Assembly: GCA_900642245.1 (NCBI GenBank) | Contig: CAAAJI010000007.1 | Location: 106,527 to 161,142 of the forward strand | Source: Fragilaria radians | Taxonomy: Eukaryota > Bacillariophyta > Fragilariophyceae > Fragilariales > Fragilariaceae | Direction of reading: 5' to 3' | Length of the DNA stretch: 54,616 nt | Shown here: positions 21,801 through 31,544 of the stretch, piece by piece | Layout of the letters: every line of letters begins with the position of its first letter | Numbering within the stretch: the stretch's first letter is position 1 | Notes under the pieces: model-generated | What the model was told of the DNA's origin: nothing | Databases searched by the model: none | The model's input: only the letters and a program-made list of their open reading frames with translations | Position numbers and translations under genes: made by a program

Positions 21801-21965
21801 CAAAGCATCATTGAATTATTTTTAGAAAGTGGTTTCCTAGGAGTACGTTATTTCCATCCAATGACACACTTCACGCACATATTACCATGGGCGTTTGAAA
21901 GAACATAGAGCTCCCTCTCAATCTTAAGTATATCACGTGTTGTAATGAATCCATCTCACCGTTTT
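18891..21965. other. Long intergenic region, no supported gene
   Basis: About 3 kb of AT-rich DNA. Short ORFs of up to 90 codons near 19790-20062 and 21628-21825 look like chance. The stretch at 20330-20810 has a composition like an LTR but I could not find a target-site duplication or a partner copy. Confidence 0.5.
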
Positions 21966-22154
21966 TTATCGATTGGAATATCCTGGGTCTTGAATGTCAT
22001 GGTTATACAATAGGACTATTATGACTATGGATAGTATCACCAAAACAATAAGCGCAGTCCAGTACCATTCAGGATCATCCGTCCGATGTGGAGGGATTTC
22101 TGTCGGTTGCACGTTATCTTGAGTTAATGGAATCGACCTTTCTTCCTTTCCCAT
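21966..22154 (-). CDS. Possible small single-pass membrane protein (62 aa)
   Basis: ATG in a good context (GCCATGGG), polar proline-containing N-terminus (SIPLTQDNVQPTEIPPHR), then a strong helix WYWTALIVLVILSIVIIVLLY and a short polar tail. The hydrophobic helix flanked by charged residues is unlike the neighbouring random ORFs. It lies divergently 143 bp from the seipin start. No homology recognised; it may be real or a chance ORF. Confidence 0.42.
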   Translation of the reverse strand: MGKEERSIPLTQDNVQPTEIPPHRTDDPEWYWTALIVLVILSIVIIVLLYNHDIQDPGYSNR

Positions 22155-22297
22155 GGCGTTTCGCCCGACCAGTCCTTGAAAGAATATGCAATTGTACTAG
22201 TAACTATCAAGTCGAATACAGTAGTAAAATATACAACTTTTCTACTCTACTCATCAAATTATTACAGTGTTTAGATGTTCCATTACATTGCAGAAAA

Positions 22298-23557
22298 ATG
22301 GAACGAGCAAATGAAGACGAAACTTTAGCTGGAACGAGCTTACGTCGTCTTGCCGTAAATGCAGCAAGCTATGCACTTAATCGTTTCCAGCATCAGTATA
22401 GAGGCTTCTCGAATTACACATATCAAGAACGACCCCATAATACTCAAGATACATTCGTTGGCATTCTTCCAATGCTTCAGCGAATCTTTTACTACTCTGT
22501 CATTGGAGTTTTCCTTTTCATTTCTTCCTTGGCAACCTATGGTCTATTATATCTAGCTTCAATGCCTTCGCATATAGCAACTGAATCATTATTCTTTGAT
22601 TATACATGTCGAAATAACTCTGCATGTGAAACACATTTTTATGAAAGACTTAATAATTATGAACAGAGTTTGGATACTTCACCTCGAACTTGTTGCCCAA
22701 GTGCAACTGTTGATATCTTTGCAGCACATACGCCATGGGAAGCGTTAAATCCTGATGTAATGCCCACAGGTCGTACTGAGGTAAGAGTGCTGTCACCACG
22801 AACCCATTATTTTCTCGAGATTTCACTTCAACTGCCTGAAAGCAGTATCAATAACTTTGTGGGAATTTTTGGAATCCAAGTGGAACTTCAATCAAAACAA
22901 AAGCTTCCTCTTGCGCGTTCGAAGAGATCATCTCGATTGCCACACGAGAGTACATGGATCGCCGTCGTAAGGAAATCTTTGCTTGTTATACCGTATCTCC
23001 TTGGTGCCATCACGGAAAGTAAAACAATTGTCGTTCCATCGTTTCGGCATTTCGTTGAGAGCTTTGAACAACCTTTGGTACGTTATATTTGACTCCTGAA
23101 TCATTTTCAAGGTATAAACATTCATATACATACTTGATCATAGGAATACATAATTGTAAGTCTTGTCCCTCAAGGATCGAATTGGCATGGGGACAGACCT
23201 GTCGAAGTAATATCTGGTGAGTTACGCATCGGCAAAGAGCTAAACTTACTCCAAAATATTTTAAAGGATTGGTTTTGGACATGCTTGATACTCGGTACTA
23301 TGACCATATTTTCCATGCAAGTTTTCGTCTATTACATCGCGAATATTTTGTGGGATTATTGGAGAGAAAGAACTTGTCAACAGGGAGATATTGATGAAGC
23401 ACCGTACTTTTTTGATTCGGACTATGCTTTCACGACAACAGATCCATTCGAAGAAGATGACAAGAACTGGGAAGCTATGCCTCAAGATGATGTTCCGCAT
23501 GCTGTAGAGGAACCTGAGGTTGAACAAACTCATGTTCCAGCTACCACTCCTGCCTAA
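22298..23557 (+). CDS. Seipin, lipid-droplet biogenesis protein
   Basis: Two exons: 22298-23077 and 23144-23557, giving 397 aa. I chose ATG 22298 (context AAAAATGG). The frame is open further upstream to 22088, but that part overlaps a minus-strand ORF and looks non-coding. Residues about 65-90 are the first transmembrane helix (FYYSVIGVFLFISSLATYGLL). The lumenal seipin core follows: EVRVLSPRTHYFLEISLQLP, PESSINNFVGIFGIQVELQS, then LPHESTWIAVVRKSLLVIPYLLG. After the intron come EYIIVSLVPQGSNWHG and the second helix (WFWTCLILGTMTIFSMQVFVYYIA). The short acidic tail (FEEDDKNWEAMPQDD) faces the cytosol. Seipin oligomers at ER-lipid droplet contacts control triacylglycerol droplet growth. The domain order and helices are complete. 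Confidence 0.9.
23078..23143 (+). other. Seipin intron (66 nt)
   Basis: Donor GTACGT after TTG, acceptor GATCATAG. It joins FEQPL to EYIIVSLVPQG in phase 0; the unspliced frame stops within 15 bases. Confidence 0.85.
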
Positions 23558-23649
23558 TGTCAAATAAGTAGACTTGACAGCTTCTCTACAGTGTGAACAA
23601 GCATGAAGGTTGTGTTTTGGTATTAAGATAGTTCGTTGCGTTTCAACTT

Positions 23650-24753
23650 CTATTTCTTGCGTAGAACCTCAGTAGTACTTTGAGAGATAATGTGTAGCCT
23701 TTTCTCTTTTACTTGAATCAGTACAGACCGCAACTCCTCTCTAGATTCTAGCATCTGGATAGCCTCATCAATATGAACGATTTTCCGAAATCGACTGCTT
23801 TCTGGCCAGGAATCCCTTACTTCTGATACATACAACGGAAACATTGTCAGCCTAACAAAGGAGTAGGAACTTGAATCGGATGCATTTGATGACGTCTCAT
23901 CTGACCTCATTTTTGGCTTCAACTCACGCATACTGTTCACCACTTCATCAGAAAGAAGTGAAATAGTTTGGGGGATATCTGGTTGCAGATCTATAGCATC
24001 TTTAGTGGTTCCTTTCATTTCCTCATGGAGACTTTCATCGACATGATTGTGGCTGTATTTTCGTGATAATTCTGTCATATCGTTGCGCCGCTTTTTCGAT
24101 TTCCTTGTTTCATATTGCACTGGTTCCAACGCTAGACCCAAAGTCCCTAACACTCCAGCCTCCTCGTATGCTTCTCGTAAGGCACTCTCTTCCATTGTTT
24201 CATCCTGTTCCCAACCACCCTTTGGTAAGATCCACTCTGGCTTTCGACTAGCTGAAACAAATAATATTCTACCACCAGTCAAGATGGGTACACATCCTGT
24301 TACTAGGCGTACTCTTTGCTGAGAATCAGATTCTGTAATCCACCGTTGATGATCTCGACCTTGACGTGACTCAGTTCGAAGAAGCAAAGACTTTTTCATT
24401 GTTTGCTGTTTATCAGAAGAACTAGCACAGAGTTGAGAAAGATGCTCTTGTTCTCTTTTCAGACTCCAAGAATTGTCATTTGGAAAATCCAAGTCGACGT
24501 CATTTTTGTGAAGAGTGGGAGAAACTTGTACAGTAGTTGGGGTAAATGTATACTGTGTCAGCTCGGATGTCGATTTCGCTTCCTTTTGAAGAGATGGATG
24601 ACACGTGGTTGACTTTTTGCCCCCATGAGAGATTGGTGTGCCTACGGTGTATGCACTGCCCATACTTGATCCTCTCGAAGGCTGGTCACTCAAGATGGTC
24701 GAAGTCAATTTATCATTTTCTGAAGTCGAGTCTTCTTTGCATTGCAAATCCAT
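23650..24753 (-). CDS. Nudix hydrolase, diphosphoinositol polyphosphate phosphohydrolase-like
   Basis: 367-aa ORF from an ATG at 24753. The first 140 residues or so are Ser/Thr/Gln-rich and probably disordered. From about 150 (RVRLVTGCVPILTGG) a Nudix fold follows: EWILPKGGWEQDETMEES then ALREAYEEAGVLGTLG. This fits the Nudix box GX5EX7REUXEEXGU with all acidic residues present. The GG-W-E and EEAGVLGTLG text is closest to the DIPP/NUDT3-type enzymes that cleave inositol pyrophosphates and dinucleoside polyphosphates. A long insert (about 215-290) lies between the Nudix box and the conserved MFPLYVSEVRDSWPES strand and C-terminal helix. Substrate is inferred from sequence similarity only. It converges with seipin, 92 bp apart. 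Confidence 0.85.
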   Translation of the reverse strand: MDLQCKEDSTSENDKLTSTILSDQPSRGSSMGSAYTVGTPISHGGKKSTTCHPSLQKEAKSTSELTQYTFTPTTVQVSPTLHKNDVDLDFPNDNSWSLKREQEHLSQLCASSSDKQQTMKKSLLLRTESRQGRDHQRWITESDSQQRVRLVTGCVPILTGGRILFVSASRKPEWILPKGGWEQDETMEESALREAYEEAGVLGTLGLALEPVQYETRKSKKRRNDMTELSRKYSHNHVDESLHEEMKGTTKDAIDLQPDIPQTISLLSDEVVNSMRELKPKMRSDETSSNASDSSSYSFVRLTMFPLYVSEVRDSWPESSRFRKIVHIDEAIQMLESREELRSVLIQVKEKRLHIISQSTTEVLRKK

Positions 24754-26007
24754 ATTATCTTAGCTCGTTGTTTCTGCTACTTTTGCTATATTGCTTGTGA
24801 AGTCTGTCGTCTAGACGAAGATTTTGCGGGAGTTGCAAGGCTTCGAAAGATCCAAATACTACTATCTGGGATCGGATATTCCTGTAGAAGTATTGTACAA
24901 TGGTATTGGAAAATCACTGGGTTGGAGGTCGTAAAACAGGTTCAGATTACAAACATCTAAATTTTAGGGTAACGGCACGGATTAATCAGCCAAGTGCAAC
25001 TCAAACTATCTCAATTGTGAAGCGATTGTTTTCTTCTTGAATGAAAGCAACTCTACCTTGCGTTGGATGATATGAAAGAATTGAGTGAGAGCCTTCAATT
25101 TTACTGGTCCTCGCACAATCTTTTTGCGGTTAGACCGACTACACTATACAGCCTTCCAAGTAAGGTTAAAGGGAAACGGTCTACACTTGGCCACTGACTC
25201 AAACACTAACTCAAGCAGACATTCCAAGAATTAATGATTTTTTTGAATCACGTGAGCATTTCAGAATGACAGGCGTCATCTAAGCATTGCTTGTCATTCA
25301 TACTCGAGCAAAGCTAAAAAAGAATAGTTGGGGTTTGACAAGGCTAAATATTAAACTCCAAGGTGACACTACTTTGGAGGAGGTACCAACGAAGACTTCA
25401 ACTAGAAGCTGCAGTGCTGAAAGTAAACTTCCAATTTGGATATGAAGTATCAACTTACATTTTCGTTGCTTAGTGAGGATCTAACAGAGATTGAGATATC
25501 ATAGTTATATTCTACTTTCAAGAAATCCCAACAGCTCAATCGCAAAGGGTGGAATGCAGATTTTTTTCCAATTTTCTATTAATCAAACAAGTATTAGTGA
25601 TACTGATTTGAATGGCATTTTCCCTAATAATGTGCAATTAGATATTTTGATGAGCAAGCTTGATTTTTATCAAAGAACTCAAATGTATTTGAAATCCCAT
25701 AAGCTACAACTGGAAAAGGTGGCATGCGGATTTTTTTCCATTTTTTCAATTAATCAAACAAGTATTAGTGATACTAATTTGAATGGCATTTTCCCTAATC
25801 ATGTGCAATGAGATAAACTTGACTTTTGGAGCAACGTAAAGGTTTTCATGTTTTATTCGTATCCTTGGTGTATTTTTCACTTTTGAGCACCCTCGGAATA
25901 AGGAATCAAGAATTGTGAAGAAGCCCAAGGATTTTGGTACTACCGACGTGTCACAAGAATTGATAAAGACCAAGGTGTTTGTAACTTCGCAGGACTAGAA
26001 GTGAACG
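24754..26007. other. Intergenic with a local duplication
   Basis: Region between the starts of the Nudix gene and GOT1. No gene is seen. It contains the imperfect direct repeat described separately. The last 200 bp before 26008 should carry the GOT1 promoter. Confidence 0.5.
25521..25814 (+). repeat. Imperfect tandem duplication of about 125 bp
   Basis: Copy 1 is about 25521-25644 and copy 2 about 25689-25814. Both carry GAAATCCCA, a T-run with CCATTTT-like text, then CAAACAAGTATTAGTGATAC and a shared ATTTGAATGGCATTTTCCCT block, ending in TGTGCAAT. They differ by scattered substitutions and small indels, offset about 169 bp. Confidence 0.85.
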
Positions 26008-26554
26008 ATGGTCAGCTTCAATGACAACACGAAGATAGGAACAGGATTACTCCTTCTGGTAGGTAGTCAATTTTTTGGTCGAGGACTCAGTGGTTGCACG
26101 AGGACCAACCTCTTGAATCCCATGTTATCGACACAATTTTCCTTACTAACATAAATGTTGATTTAAGGGTGTTGTATTTTTATTTCTTGGAGTTCTGTTC
26201 TTCTTCGATTCAGCACTTCTGGCGTTGGGGGATGTATTGTTCTTAATGGGATTGACTATGACTATTGGTTTCTCTCGAACACTACGATTTTTTTCGCGAA
26301 GGGATCGTCTAAAGGGCATCATTTCTTTCTTTGGCGGTATCTTTTTAGTTATGATTCGATGGCCTGTGATTGGGATGATCCTTCAAATCTATGGGATTGT
26401 TTACCTTTTTGGACAGTTTTTCCCCATCGCAGCTCAGTCTATGAAAGATGTTCCAGTTTTAGGAACGATTTTGAGCCTGTCAGTAGTTGATCGCTTTATT
26501 GCCAGTCTAAGTGGCAGTGGAGGGGGAAGCAGTGGCCGAAGGGCACCAGTCTGA
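26008..26554 (+). CDS. GOT1, ER-Golgi transport membrane protein
   Basis: Exons 26008-26058 (MVSFNDNTKIGTGLLLL) and 26168-26554, with an intron of 109 nt (donor GTAGGT, acceptor TTTAAG). The 145-aa product has four hydrophobic helices: GVVFLFLGVLFFFDSALLAL, VLFLMGLTMTIGF, the helix after KGIISFFGGIFLVMIRWP, and IGMILQIYGIVYLFGQFF. The NDxxKIGxGL start, the SALLALGDVLFLMGL helix and the RWPVIGMILQ turn are typical of GOT1/SFT2 proteins, which act in vesicle transport to the Golgi. Family length (about 138-145) matches. The tail is Gly/Ser-rich. Confidence 0.93.
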
Positions 26555-28179
26555 GATTAGGCAGTTGTGATCTGAGCGTAAAGTGGGTTCAGGGAGGCAT
26601 ACACAATAGTGGTGGAGTAGAATGCTCGTAATTGTGATTGAATCGGTACAGTTCACTATTCGTTGCGAAATAAAGTTTGTTTTTACGTTGTCAATGTTTT
26701 AGGAGATGTGGATCTCGCAGAGGCGTGATTGCCTCGCATCCATTTCGTCGCAAGTACTAACTAGATGCGCTTATATAATTTGCAACAAACGCTCCTTCTT
26801 TTTTGCATCAAACTTCCAGTGTTAAATTTTGTCTTAGGAACTGACAACACTGAATTGTAAAAATAGATTATGATTCTAAAGGATAACGATTCTATACCCC
26901 TGGATGTTGAGAGGATTGACCAATTGGATTTTCTGTTTTCAACAGCAATAAAATCAATTACAGTGCTGGATTAGATTCCTGATATCAGAAATACTCTGTG
27001 GCAAAATGAAATGCTTATCATTCGTACGACATGGATAGTTATACCTCAAGCAAATGAGGTTTGAAACATGATTTTCATTGACTATTGAGAGGTAGCGAAT
27101 TATTTTCCACTGGTACCTCAAAATCTTCAAATTATTTCTTCAAAGATTAAGACTTCAGCACAGGTAGAGAGAATGGCTTGCGCTCGCTGATTTTGATTTC
27201 AATAGATCAGATTGTCGAATTTGGCCATTAGTTCCAAATCACTTCTTGTAGCAGTAATAACCTTCATTACGTAATCTCCATTATAAGGAACTCTTTCATA
27301 TTTAACCTGAATCATGGAAGTAATTCCCTAAGTAATGCTTTTCGCCTATTCAATCCTAACTTCCCAAGCAAACAATTTTTTTCTTATTCTGAGTCTACAC
27401 CTCTTGCATATTATTTTAAGTCAGATTTCTCCCCTGATTTCTCCCCTAATTTCTCCCGTTACTTTGCTCGACAAGTAAAATGGTTTATTCTCAGTTTCGT
27501 TTGAACTTTTTTCTCTGGGCCTTGATAGTAAAGAAGCACAAATGCATCCTAAATATCAGTTATATTCTCCTAATAGTGCACACATTTTTTCTGACTCATT
27601 TCCTCAAAAACTGTTAAATAATCTATAGTTTACATTGGAGGAAGTGATTTATGCTAACTTGGTAGAAATGCGACAATTTTTTATAGTTATGGCTGTCACA
27701 AATTAATTCTCAGTTACAATCAGAGTTCCATTCTCTCCCATTTGTTTTCGTAACAGGGGTGATGATACAACCCACAAACAATTTCTAATGGCTATTTTCT
27801 TTTCCATCTTCAGCGTCTCTAACAGAGCTGAAAATGCTTTGGTTAATTTGTCAAGACAATTCAAGTACCTTATTCAAGATACCTGACCAGCTAAACTAAA
27901 ACGAATTATGTAAGTTTTCCAACTCCTGATCAATATTCTTCCTTCATCACTGCACTACTTGCATATTCCTTCTCATATTAAAATACAGTCATTGCCACCG
28001 CTGGTCTTAAATGGAGCCAAAGAGTTCCAATACTCTCTGCCTGCAAAACTTTGGAGAGAGGGATTGGATGCATGAGAATTGAAATCCCAAGAAAGTATAT
28101 CGATGTTCTGTAAAGATGAATATACGAATAATACACCATTGTTCCTTGATCTCTATCCTCAACTTCTGGTTCTAGCTGA
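26555..28179. other. Intergenic, no gene; entry to the transposon-rich zone
   Basis: No supported ORF. At 27424-27459 a 12-mer GATTTCTCCCCT repeats three times. On the minus strand this reads as a purine-rich GGGGAGAAA run, which could be the polypurine tract of the minus-strand copia remnant just to its right. Confidence 0.45.
27424..27459 (-). repeat. Three 12-bp purine-rich repeats, possible retrotransposon polypurine tract
   Basis: GATTTCTCCCCT occurs twice exactly and once with two changes (AATTTCTCCCGT). Read on the minus strand it is AGGGGAGAAATC. Its position is on the 3' side of a minus-strand copia integrase remnant, as expected for a polypurine tract. No LTR boundary was confirmed. 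Confidence 0.4.
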
Positions 28180-28600
28180 TTAATCATCATTAAACTTTCT
28201 AGACTTGAATTTTGAGTGACTATTTTCAAAGGCAGTACTTGGATTTGTATCTAGTAGTTTAAGTGAGTTTTGTACATTTGACATAAACAGTGCTTTCTTG
28301 CTCCGACGGTTAATGTCTGATGCTGACCTAACAACACTTCTAGGTAGCAGTATGATCGAGTCATTTTTCAATATCTCGAATGTTAATCTCCTTCATTATC
28401 TGCAAATCCCACAAAGTGTCCAGCCCTTTATGTGGTCTCTGGAAATTTTGAGACTGGTCCAAATACAGTACAAGTTCAAACCATTAAAACATTAGGATAT
28501 GGAAAATGATATGCAATCATGTGCCAAGTAATCCTGTGCCAGATGCCATAGGTTATCTGTTGCTCTTGCTCTATCCATTAGCAAGCCTCTTTGGTATTCC
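28180..28600 (-). pseudogene. Ty1/copia integrase C-terminus/linker remnant
   Basis: On the minus strand, split over frames, HFVGFADNEGD then LTFEILKNDSIILLPRSVVRSA can be read. This corresponds to the copia integrase-RT linker (GHFVGFADN... LKND... VLHRSVVRSA). Stop codons and frameshifts interrupt it. The adjacent 28490-28600 still resembles the PDxMWxLAQDYLA part. Confidence 0.65.
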
Positions 28601-29209
28601 CAGTCCATTTAAGAACTTCTTAATGAATCTGCTGACTCTATTTTGTTGGCTTTAGGACGTGCTTGTGCACATCTGCTCTGTTGCACAAAGATTTTAGCGC
28701 ATATACTTCCAGGCAATAACTTGGTACTGGCAATTAACAAGTCAGCAGCAAACTTATGATTGAGGTATTTCTAGTAGAACATTCGATCACTCCGGTATCT
28801 CCTGCTTATTGGTAACAAAACAAATCCTGAGAAAACTTATGAAATAGTGTCCAATGTAACTTGAGCTTGATTAATGATAACGCACCGTTGGTGGCTTAAA
28901 TCTGCTGCTGTGATGTCTGAATGTCTTTGTAGATTTATTGTTTTTGACTGTTCGCATGTCTCCCCTGAATTATTGAATCCCAGGTTTATTGTTCCTAATA
29001 CTATTGTTTTTTACTGGGATCTCACTGCTGCTTTTTGGTGAGGTTTTTTCATGTGTCTTTCTTTTTACTTACAATTCCAAAAATTTGCAGTTTCTATGGG
29101 ATAGTTAACGGGATTTCCGTTTCACCATGTATTTAAATTTTTACAAAAAAATATAACTTTCATAGGTAAGTTGACAAGCATTGCAACAATAACAATAGAT
29201 ATGGAATGG

Positions 29210-30110
29210 GACTTGATTTTTAGACTTGAAAGGACACCTTTACTGTATATTGCACCTGGATTGGACTTGAGGACTTGGCTAGACATTGGAGTTTTGCCTT
29301 GAGGACTTGACTTCGGTGCTGGGCCTTGCTTTGAGAACTTGACAAGACTTTGGTCACTTTTGACTTGACTGGGAATCACTTTGAGGACTTGACTTCGGTT
29401 TCTATTGAGGACTTGATTTGGAATCACCTTGAGGATTTGACAAGACTTTGGTCACTCTTGGCTTGACTATATGCCTTGACTTGACATGGAATCACCTTGA
29501 GGACTTGACTTTGGTGCTGGGCCTTGCCTTGAGAAGTTCACAAGACTTTGGTCACTCTTACATTGGAGGACTTGACTGGACTTCGGTTGCTCTTCAGGAC
29601 TTGACTTGACTTTGTTGCTGAGCGTTGCCTTGAGGACTTGACAAGAATTAGGTCACTCTTGACTTGACTGGGAATCACCTTGAGGACTTGACTTCAGCGC
29701 TGGGCCTTGCCTTGAGGACTTGACAATACTTTGGTCACTCTTGACTTGACTACAGGCCTTGACTTGACTGGGAATCACCTTGAGGACTTGACTTGACTTG
29801 GACTTGGACTTGACTTGGAATCACCTTGAGGGCCTTGGACTTGACTTGCCTCCGGTTGCTCTTGAGACTTGACTTGACTTTACTTGGGACTTGACTTGAG
29901 GCCTTGGCTTGACTTGGACTTGACTTGACTTTGGTTGCTCTTGAGACTTGACTTGACTTGACGTTGACTTTACTTCGGACTTGACTTTGACTTTACTTCG
30001 AACTTGACTTGGGACTTGACTTTGCCTTGACTTCGGACTTGATTTTTACTTTACTTTGGACTTGACCTTTGATGCTATGTCTTAACTTGAGTTGGGACTC
30101 TGGGACGGAT
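29210..30110 (+). repeat. Degenerate minisatellite built on TTGACTTGG / GAGGACTTGAC words
   Basis: Around 900 bp of imperfect repeats. A higher-order unit of about 80-90 bp recurs: GGAATCACCTTGAGGACTTG, then ACTTCGGTGCTGGGCCTTGC, then CTTGAGGACTTGACAAGACT, then TTGGTCACTCTTGACTTGAC. The right end collapses into short GACTTGACTTGG-type steps. Bases are strongly strand-biased. No gene is encoded: the ORF over it is an artefact of the repeats. Confidence 0.9.
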
Positions 30111-31157
30111 GGTTCCAACCTAAGTTTTGAATCTGGTGTCTAAAGATTGAGTAGGGACATGACATCAGACTACATTGGACTAGGGATAAAACATGATATA
30201 ACATGGGACATAAACACAACGATCAACACCCCTCCCCCCTATACAGGGATCAGGGTTGAGATTTGATTTGGGTCTTAATATGGGACTTGATTTGAATTTA
30301 TACGCTACTTGGGATGATAATATATACTTTGCAAAAGATAAGAACAATCAACACCCCACTTCATAATGTAAGTCAGTCCTTCTACTTTTGAAATTTGCAA
30401 CAACGTTTTTCGAAACAACCAACCCAGCATGACTCTAAGTTATTTATAAGTAATTAACGAAAAGGATTAATTGCACTTGAATTGTCTCAGAAGCAATACG
30501 GGAGTATTGTGGAGTAGAGGAGGAAACCTTCCAAATCTATCGTGAAAGCATGATCCCAGAGGGGGATAGTGACCGGGTGTTGTATGACATGCCTTGGACA
30601 TGTACAAGTCTTTAAAAACTGTAAAATGTAGTTTAAATTATAGTGAACAATTGTGTTGCAAGGCAGACTATAAATGCTGGATATAGCGCAAGTGATTTTT
30701 AGTGACATAGAATAATGACTAATTATTGCGGACAGTTGTCACCAGCGCAAAGCTCGTGCTTTCAAGAGGGATTTGAGGTTTACTCCTCCACTCTGCAACT
30801 ACTCCCGTAGCCCTTCAACATGGGATTTACAGTTTTCTTCTGCCTCTCAGCTGGGAGCGTCAACGAGGATTATTCTTTTAGTTTTAGTTCAAAACTGAAA
30901 TAAAAAGAGCCAAGTTTTAAGGAGTTTCTTGCTTCTCCCGCAATGCGTTTTAGGGTAAGTTTTAGGAGTTTCTTGCTTCTCCCGCAGTGATGCGTTTGGT
31001 TAAAAGCCAATAAAGCATGGCATGGGTCATAAGAAATTGTTCCTGGCTTTGTATTTTTCTGTAGCTATGCCGCTACGTGCTTTACCTATGTAGTTACCTA
31101 TGTAGTTACCTTGTAGCTGAAGGAGTCTGGGTTGTGATAAACTGGAAAGATAATATC
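30111..31157. other. Intergenic with small repeats
   Basis: No gene seen. It holds the 30-bp direct repeat listed next. At 31083-31110 a 13-mer (TACCTATGTAGTT) occurs twice in tandem. Confidence 0.5.
30913..30986 (+). repeat. Two direct copies of a ~29-bp sequence
   Basis: GTTTTAAGGAGTTTCTTGCT and its continuation TCTCCCGCA occur at 30914-30941 and again at about 30958-30986 with one base missing, 15 bp apart. Confidence 0.85.
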
Positions 31158-31510
31158 GTTCTAAAATAAAATTAAGCTATAAATTATTATTTTGTGTAAA
31201 TTATGATCCTATAATTTAATTTACTATTTTCTATCTTAGCAATAAAGAAGATCACTATATTTACCGTTGTGAACTCTTTTCTGAACCGTTAAGATGTGCC
31301 AAAGATATTCTAACATACCAAAGATTTAACAATCAATGATCTTGTTTAGCGAGTTTTAGATGTCCTTGATAAAAGCAACTGAAAAATGGCTATGAGGAGT
31401 ATCTATAACAAATAAAACGGAATAATAGTTATAGTTCCAAAAATATCCTTAGTAATGCAGGACTCGAACCCAGAGCATCGCGATTACTTGACAGTACTCA
31501 ACCAGTCCAC
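31158..31510 (-). repeat. Diverged repeat copy A with tRNA-like head (SINE-like or LTR-like)
   Basis: Shares blocks with 35267-35545: an ATTATTTTGTGTAAATT-type AT block, GATGTGCCAAAGATATTCTA, the AACTGAAAAATGGCTATGA block and CAGGACTCGA. Read on the minus strand, the head contains a perfect pol III B box (GGGTTCGAGTCC) about 40 nt after a D-arm-like GTGGACTGGTTGAGTAC. A full cloverleaf cannot be drawn because the acceptor stem does not pair. The tail is AT-rich. That order (tRNA-like head, body, AT tail) suits a SINE, but an LTR is not excluded. Confidence 0.55.
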
Positions 31511-31544
31511 TTACAATTGGTAAAACTAAAATATATAAACTATC

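Noticed and set aside
22088..22297. N-terminal extension of seipin by 70 codons
   Set aside because: It overlaps the opposite-strand small ORF, lacks conserved features, and ATG 22298 gives the normal seipin layout.
29122..29427. Minus-strand ORF of 101 codons
   Set aside because: It lies mostly in the minisatellite; its Ser/Lys/Gln-rich text is only the translated repeat.
31447..31520. Functional tRNA gene on the minus strand
   Set aside because: The B box is perfect but the acceptor stem does not pair and the anticodon arm cannot be formed properly, so it is treated as a tRNA-like head of a repeat.
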